From CAUZIZ01 sp963579905 (GTDB lineage Bacteria > Acidobacteriota > UBA6911 > RPQK01 > JAJDTT01), in assembly GCA_963579905.1 (NCBI GenBank), contig CAUZIZ010000008.1, positions 1 to 64,000 on the forward strand: a stretch of 64,000 bases of DNA, read 5' to 3'. Position numbers and translations under genes: made by a program. Below are positions 60,830 through 64,000 of this stretch, one piece after another. Below the pieces are notes generated by a model. The model ran no database searches, had not been told where the DNA came from, and saw only the letters and a list, made by a program, of their open reading frames with translations. Each line of letters starts with the position of its first letter. Positions within the stretch are counted from its first letter, which is position 1.

Positions 60830-60930
60830 CATTCGAGAAAGAAACTTGGAGTCCCGGCCGTGGCGGCGGTCTCCAGGCCGCCGTGTATCGAGCTAGAGGC
60901 TCGAAAAGAAGAATACTTCGGCCTGGAGAC
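60830..60930. repeat. Compound palindromic segment
   Basis: Begins CATTCGAGAAAGAAACTTG (reverse complement of 48865-48883 and near 10094-10111), then GGCGGTCTCCAGGCCGCC and GAGCTAGAGGCTCG palindromes and a distal CGGCCTGGAGACCG that pairs with the first palindrome. Confidence 0.5.
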
Positions 60931-60971
60931 CGAACCCACGTCGACCCGCCGGAGCCAAATGAAGTTTCAGA

Positions 60972-62744
60972 TCAGTGGGCGACGTGGATCAGGCTGGCGC
61001 CTTCGCTGGGATCGATTGGGATGATCGAATGTCCTCGATTTCGCCACCAGTCGATGGCTTTGTGGTGATGTTGCGCCGCGACGTGAATTGAGATCAGACC
61101 TCCGAGCCCGGCTCCGCTGATTCGCGCGCTTGCCTGTTCAGGACCACACTCCTGTTCCATGAAGTCGCGAAACTGGTCCACCCATGCGTCGATTATGGGG
61201 AGGCTGCGCTGAAAGGCCTCCTTGGGTGGCTTGCGGCCCCATCCGGTCAGGGCCGGGTGCCCCTCCGAGGTTCTTCTGAAGGGATCGTAGATGGCTCGAT
61301 CCCCATCGTGGGCCTGGTTGCAGAGGCGAACCAGCTTAGAGATGTCGCCAGCAGACAATGCGCCGATATAGGCGATGCCTCGTCTGATTTCCTGGATGCC
61401 GTAATAGGCCATCTGGCGCATTGGAATGCGGGTCGTGGAAACAGGCTGGCGTCCGAGGGGCGCCAGGTCAGCGGCTAGCTCTACCAGTTCTTCTCGGAGG
61501 TCGGGCAGGGAAGCTTGAAGTACCTCTTGGATTCGCTCCAGTGTCCAATTATTGGGAAGCTGTTCGAGTAGCTGGTCGACGAACTCGGGTCGGTAAGAGT
61601 GCTCTGAAAGGGATCCGGCCACCGTCAACTCGCGAAGAAGTCCACAGCGCGAAACCTGGCTTCCACTCGACAGTAGGATATCCTCCAGGGGACGGAGTTC
61701 TTCTACGGTCCGCGAGAGGTGGCGCATCCAGAGCACCGCCAAGGGCGGCGTTACATTGCCAAGCGTCTTGGTATGTCGGGAGAAGCTGCTGAGCCAGGGG
61801 TCTGATCCTGGGCTATCCATCCGGTCCACACCCGAATCAACGGCGAAGACGCGTAGGTCGGCTGGGATAAGAGGACGTTGGTCGACGCGGTCGGGTGAGT
61901 ACCAGAGAACGGTCGCCCTTCCCCGACGGCCCTCGAGGATGGCGGTGATATCCGACATGCCTCCGAGATCTCCCACCAGGTAGGCTGCGTAGTCCAGGTG
62001 TCTGAGTTCGGAGGAGGAGAGTAAGGGGCTTGAGTGCCCCGGTTGCACCTCCCAGAGCGAGTTCAGGGCAAGGCCCAGGCCCGCAGGAAGTGCAGAGGAA
62101 GCACTCAACCCCTTGCCCGAAGGGAGATCGCTTTCCGAAATCAGGATTCTCAGACCCTGGTTCTGCAAGGCTCGGTGGCGGCGTCTATCCGAATCTAGCC
62201 AGCCGGTCCGCATGAATGCGAGGGTCCCCTTAAGCAAGCCCTCCCAGGTGTGGCTCGTGCTTTGTCGCTCTGTCCAGTGGAGCCAGTCCGAGCGTCCCCG
62301 GATATTCTCGGCGTTGGAGGGAAGCGCATCGGAATCTGAGATCCCGAAGCACAAAGGATGGTGGAGCAAGTTCAAGTTCTCGGCTCGGACCAAAGCGTCG
62401 GTGGTCCGCTGGACCAGGGCCAGAAAGCTTTGATGCGTGGCGACATCGACCGACATCCCTCCGATGGAGGGCAGATCGCAATGACCACCGAAGATGCGAG
62501 CCCGACCGGGGCAACGGACCAGGACGATAGGCGCTCCGTCGACGAAGATCCTGCGATCGAGGCCATCCCTGATCAGCTTCCAAGCCTTGTTGACTTCGGC
62601 CTCGACATGTCGTGAGCCTACTAGCCCCTCCAAGGCATGGGGCAGTCCGCCGGGATCTGAATTGTCTGCAACCCGTGCCCACTCGGAGAGGGAGAGGCCG
62701 GCCGCGGTGCTGTGGTGTTTGTCTGAAGTCTGTTCTCTTGACAC
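60972..62744 (-). CDS. GHMP-family kinase (galactokinase-like)
   Basis: A 590-residue protein, longer than galactokinase (about 390). VLVRCPGRARIFGGHCDLPS corresponds to the galactokinase substrate motif (R-x-N-L-I-G-E-H-x-D), and LPSGKGLSASSALPAGLGLA is the GHMP ATP loop (Pro-x3-Gly-Leu-Ser-Ser-Ser). The C-terminal motif 3 is ARISGAGLGGLISIHV. Between residues 280 and 500 is a long insertion. The Glu of GEH is replaced by a Gly in FGGHCD, so substrate or activity may be changed. Sugar-1-kinase is the family role. Ends beside the CTGAAACTTC motif (60961-60970). Confidence 0.82.
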   Translation of the reverse strand: MSREQTSDKHHSTAAGLSLSEWARVADNSDPGGLPHALEGLVGSRHVEAEVNKAWKLIRDGLDRRIFVDGAPIVLVRCPGRARIFGGHCDLPSIGGMSVDVATHQSFLALVQRTTDALVRAENLNLLHHPLCFGISDSDALPSNAENIRGRSDWLHWTERQSTSHTWEGLLKGTLAFMRTGWLDSDRRRHRALQNQGLRILISESDLPSGKGLSASSALPAGLGLALNSLWEVQPGHSSPLLSSSELRHLDYAAYLVGDLGGMSDITAILEGRRGRATVLWYSPDRVDQRPLIPADLRVFAVDSGVDRMDSPGSDPWLSSFSRHTKTLGNVTPPLAVLWMRHLSRTVEELRPLEDILLSSGSQVSRCGLLRELTVAGSLSEHSYRPEFVDQLLEQLPNNWTLERIQEVLQASLPDLREELVELAADLAPLGRQPVSTTRIPMRQMAYYGIQEIRRGIAYIGALSAGDISKLVRLCNQAHDGDRAIYDPFRRTSEGHPALTGWGRKPPKEAFQRSLPIIDAWVDQFRDFMEQECGPEQASARISGAGLGGLISIHVAAQHHHKAIDWWRNRGHSIIPIDPSEGASLIHVAH

Positions 62745-62860
62745 CAGGATTGAAGCGTGACTTGATCGTCCTCTAGCCCGAAGAGTCTACCTGCCCAATC
62801 GATCGTTGAAAAGGGAAGTTGTCCAGCCGGTGGCCGAAGCCACCGGCCAGATCCGGAGGA

Positions 62861-63439
62861 TCAGGAATAGAAAAACGCCAGGGTGCCCAGTGCAATGCCG
62901 ATCAGGCTCACGGGCGCCCACGCCAGACTGCGTTTCCATGTGGGAGCGAAGTCATGCAAACTGGCCAGGGTCACCGCGCCGGCGCTGAGGCCCGAAGTCA
63001 ACAGGAAATAGACTGCACCGCAAAAGAGGGTGACTGTTACCCCGAGGGCAGCGTTTCCGATCTGGTTGGCATCAGGGGTTCCTATTATCGCCAGCAGCAG
63101 CGACAAGAGATGTCCCGTAAGAAAGGCCACGACCGTAATCTGAGCGATGTTCAAGATTCGGCGATAACCGCCCCGGACCTTCATCCGGAGGTTGAAGGGC
63201 AAGGCCTCGGCAACGGCGATCAACACCGCTGCTTGCGGCCCCAGATGCAGCATTGCCGAGACGACAAAGACATCGCTCAGAGTGATCCAGAGACGGTCGC
63301 TAAACAGCCCTATTCTGAACGGAAAGCAGGTGGTGAGGGTTGTCAACCCAACCAGGTAGAGCCAGTCTAGCTGGGGTTGTCCCAGCGTGTGGACCACACT
63401 GTAGAGAAGCAAAGGGAATGCTCCCAGGATGACGGTCAC
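62861..63439 (-). CDS. MASE-like integral membrane sensor domain protein (truncated)
   Basis: A 192-residue membrane protein with six or seven hydrophobic segments: LTTLTTCFPFRIGLFSDRLW, DVFVVSAMLHLGPQAAVLIA and FCGAVYFLLTSGLSAGAVTL. It resembles the N-terminal multi-helix sensor part of signalling proteins (MASE/HD-GYP type), but no output domain follows; it ends GTLAFFYS. The frame continues upstream of ATG/GTG 63439 through a TAG at 63473 to the next ORF, so the two may once have been one gene. Confidence 0.55.
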   Translation of the reverse strand: MTVILGAFPLLLYSVVHTLGQPQLDWLYLVGLTTLTTCFPFRIGLFSDRLWITLSDVFVVSAMLHLGPQAAVLIAVAEALPFNLRMKVRGGYRRILNIAQITVVAFLTGHLLSLLLAIIGTPDANQIGNAALGVTVTLFCGAVYFLLTSGLSAGAVTLASLHDFAPTWKRSLAWAPVSLIGIALGTLAFFYS

Positions 63440-63472
63440 AATGTAGCTCTTGGCCTGATTAGGCGCCCGATC

Positions 63473-63715
63473 CTAGAAGAACCTCAGCTGAGTCATCCGC
63501 AACAGATGGCTGCCCGAGAAGGTGTCCTGCTCCGTCCCCTGCCGAGAGAGCTGAATCTGGTGTGCGTAGTAGATACCCACGATCAGAGGCACGATTGCCA
63601 GGGCCAGGAAGAATCCTATTGATTGCGTGGAGAGAAAGATCACCGCGGCGACGGATGCGTTGGTCAACATGGAAGGAGAAATCCGAAGTAGATTCTGCCT
63701 CCAAAAGGTCACCAT
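63473..63715 (-). CDS. Membrane protein fragment, C-terminal part of a MASE-like sensor
   Basis: An 80-residue frame: FWRQNLLRISPSMLTNASVA, STQSIGFFLALAIVPLIVGI, YYAHQIQLSRQ. It follows the edge ORF by a seven-base overlap (ATGGTGA) and reads as a direct continuation of it after a one-base shift (TTQPW then TFWRQ), i.e. either a frameshifted gene or translational coupling. Similar in layout to the 62861-63439 protein. Confidence 0.5.
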   Translation of the reverse strand: MVTFWRQNLLRISPSMLTNASVAAVIFLSTQSIGFFLALAIVPLIVGIYYAHQIQLSRQGTEQDTFSGSHLLRMTQLRFF

Positions 63716-64000
63716 GGCTGGGTTGTTACCAGGGACAGAGCAACTGTCACCAGGGTGGAATTGATCATGAAGAACAGGACCGTACAGAAGAAAAGCGTCA
63801 GGAGCAGTCCAATTATCGGAGGCCCTTGAGTGGAGTCGAGAAAGAATCCCTCACCCATGCCCTCTTGGTAGACTTCGCCCACTAGAAACGCGACCTGAGA
63901 CATATTGGACAGATACTTATAGAGTCTACGGATCCTGAGCCTCGCGCTGCTGACCAAACCCTCGATTGCGCCAATCAGGACCGTCACCTCGAAGCCAAAC
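63709..64000 (-). CDS. Membrane sensor domain, 5' end outside window
   Basis: Open to the right edge; the visible 96 codons include a basic loop (SARLRIRRLYKYLSN) and helices LLLTLFFCTVLFFMINSTLV. Ends VTTQPW with its stop overlapping the next frame. Most probably the first part of the same MASE-like protein as 63473-63715, split by an indel near 63709-63715. Confidence 0.5.
   Translation of the reverse strand, partial: FGFEVTVLIGAIEGLVSSARLRIRRLYKYLSNMSQVAFLVGEVYQEGMGEGFFLDSTQGPPIIGLLLTLFFCTVLFFMINSTLVTVALSLVTTQPW

Larger units (their letters stand above)
60531..60971. other. 441-bp intergenic region with hairpins
   Basis: Holds the 57-bp element D copy 2 and a palindromic stretch at 60855-60930, plus the 18-bp string CATTCGAGAAAGAAACTT. 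No gene supported. Confidence 0.6.

Noticed and set aside
1..64000. Prophage, integrated plasmid or defence island
   Set aside because: No integrase, phage structural gene, toxin-antitoxin, restriction or tRNA-att signature seen; addAB is housekeeping repair.

Overview
The window looks like bacterial chromosome of about 55-60% GC (estimated by eye) from an Acidobacteriota-type organism. This is an inference from gene families: planctomycete-type cytochrome/DUF1549/DUF1553 plus DUF1501 genes, two GH-like beta-propeller lipoprotein/secreted paralogs, a DUF6178 protein, an EgtB-like enzyme, a chlorite-dismutase-family heme protein and orphan Flp/TadE genes. I saw no rRNA, tRNA, CRISPR array or prophage. 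Coding density is moderate, and the intergenic DNA is unusually rich in short interspersed repeats.

Layout. 1-7.2 kb: a lytic transglycosylase end, a HAD phosphatase-like protein, a small membrane protein, a GH-like lipoprotein and a MacA/MacB-type efflux operon (adaptor, ATPase, permease). 7.2-10.3 kb: a repeat pile-up, then a decaying Tad pilus fragment (Flp pilin, two TadE-like genes with apparent frameshifts) ended by a broken IS1595-type transposase. 10.3-18.9 kb: an M16 peptidase pair (one catalytic, one inactive), endonuclease V, a DUF6178 protein, and an ECF sigma factor coupled to an anti-sigma-like/VWA fusion. 19-25 kb: a disrupted purine permease, a Cld-family protein followed by an unusual 2Fe-2S protein, then mtnA-tsaD. 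25-32.5 kb: addB-addA, a small zinc-ribbon protein and an RRM protein.

32.6-36.7 kb: a polysaccharide export operon (ABC permease, Wzt-like ATPase, two GT2 glycosyltransferases). 37-40.1 kb: an alcohol dehydrogenase remnant, EgtB-like protein, a small membrane protein and a nitrilase-family amidohydrolase. 40.3-48.7 kb: leuA-leuC-leuD converging on cysH-sat/cysC-serA, which together supply reduced sulfur and the serine backbone for cysteine. 48.9-64 kb: prolyl oligopeptidase, the DUF1549/DUF1501 pair, an unknown ORF, the second GH-like gene, a tautomerase next to an oxidoreductase/SMP-30 fusion, a GHMP kinase, and MASE-like membrane sensor fragments at the edge.

The most distinctive signal is the repeat biology. 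A 187-bp MITE-like element has four full copies and two remnants. A second 169-bp MITE-like element, an 85-bp element in four copies, a 57-bp hairpin in two copies and several nested palindromes accompany it. Several of these elements sit exactly on gene stop codons and supply or preserve the stop. The best protein-level candidates for something undescribed are the Cld/2Fe-2S pair, the sigma/anti-sigma-VWA pair and the oxidoreductase/SMP-30 fusion.
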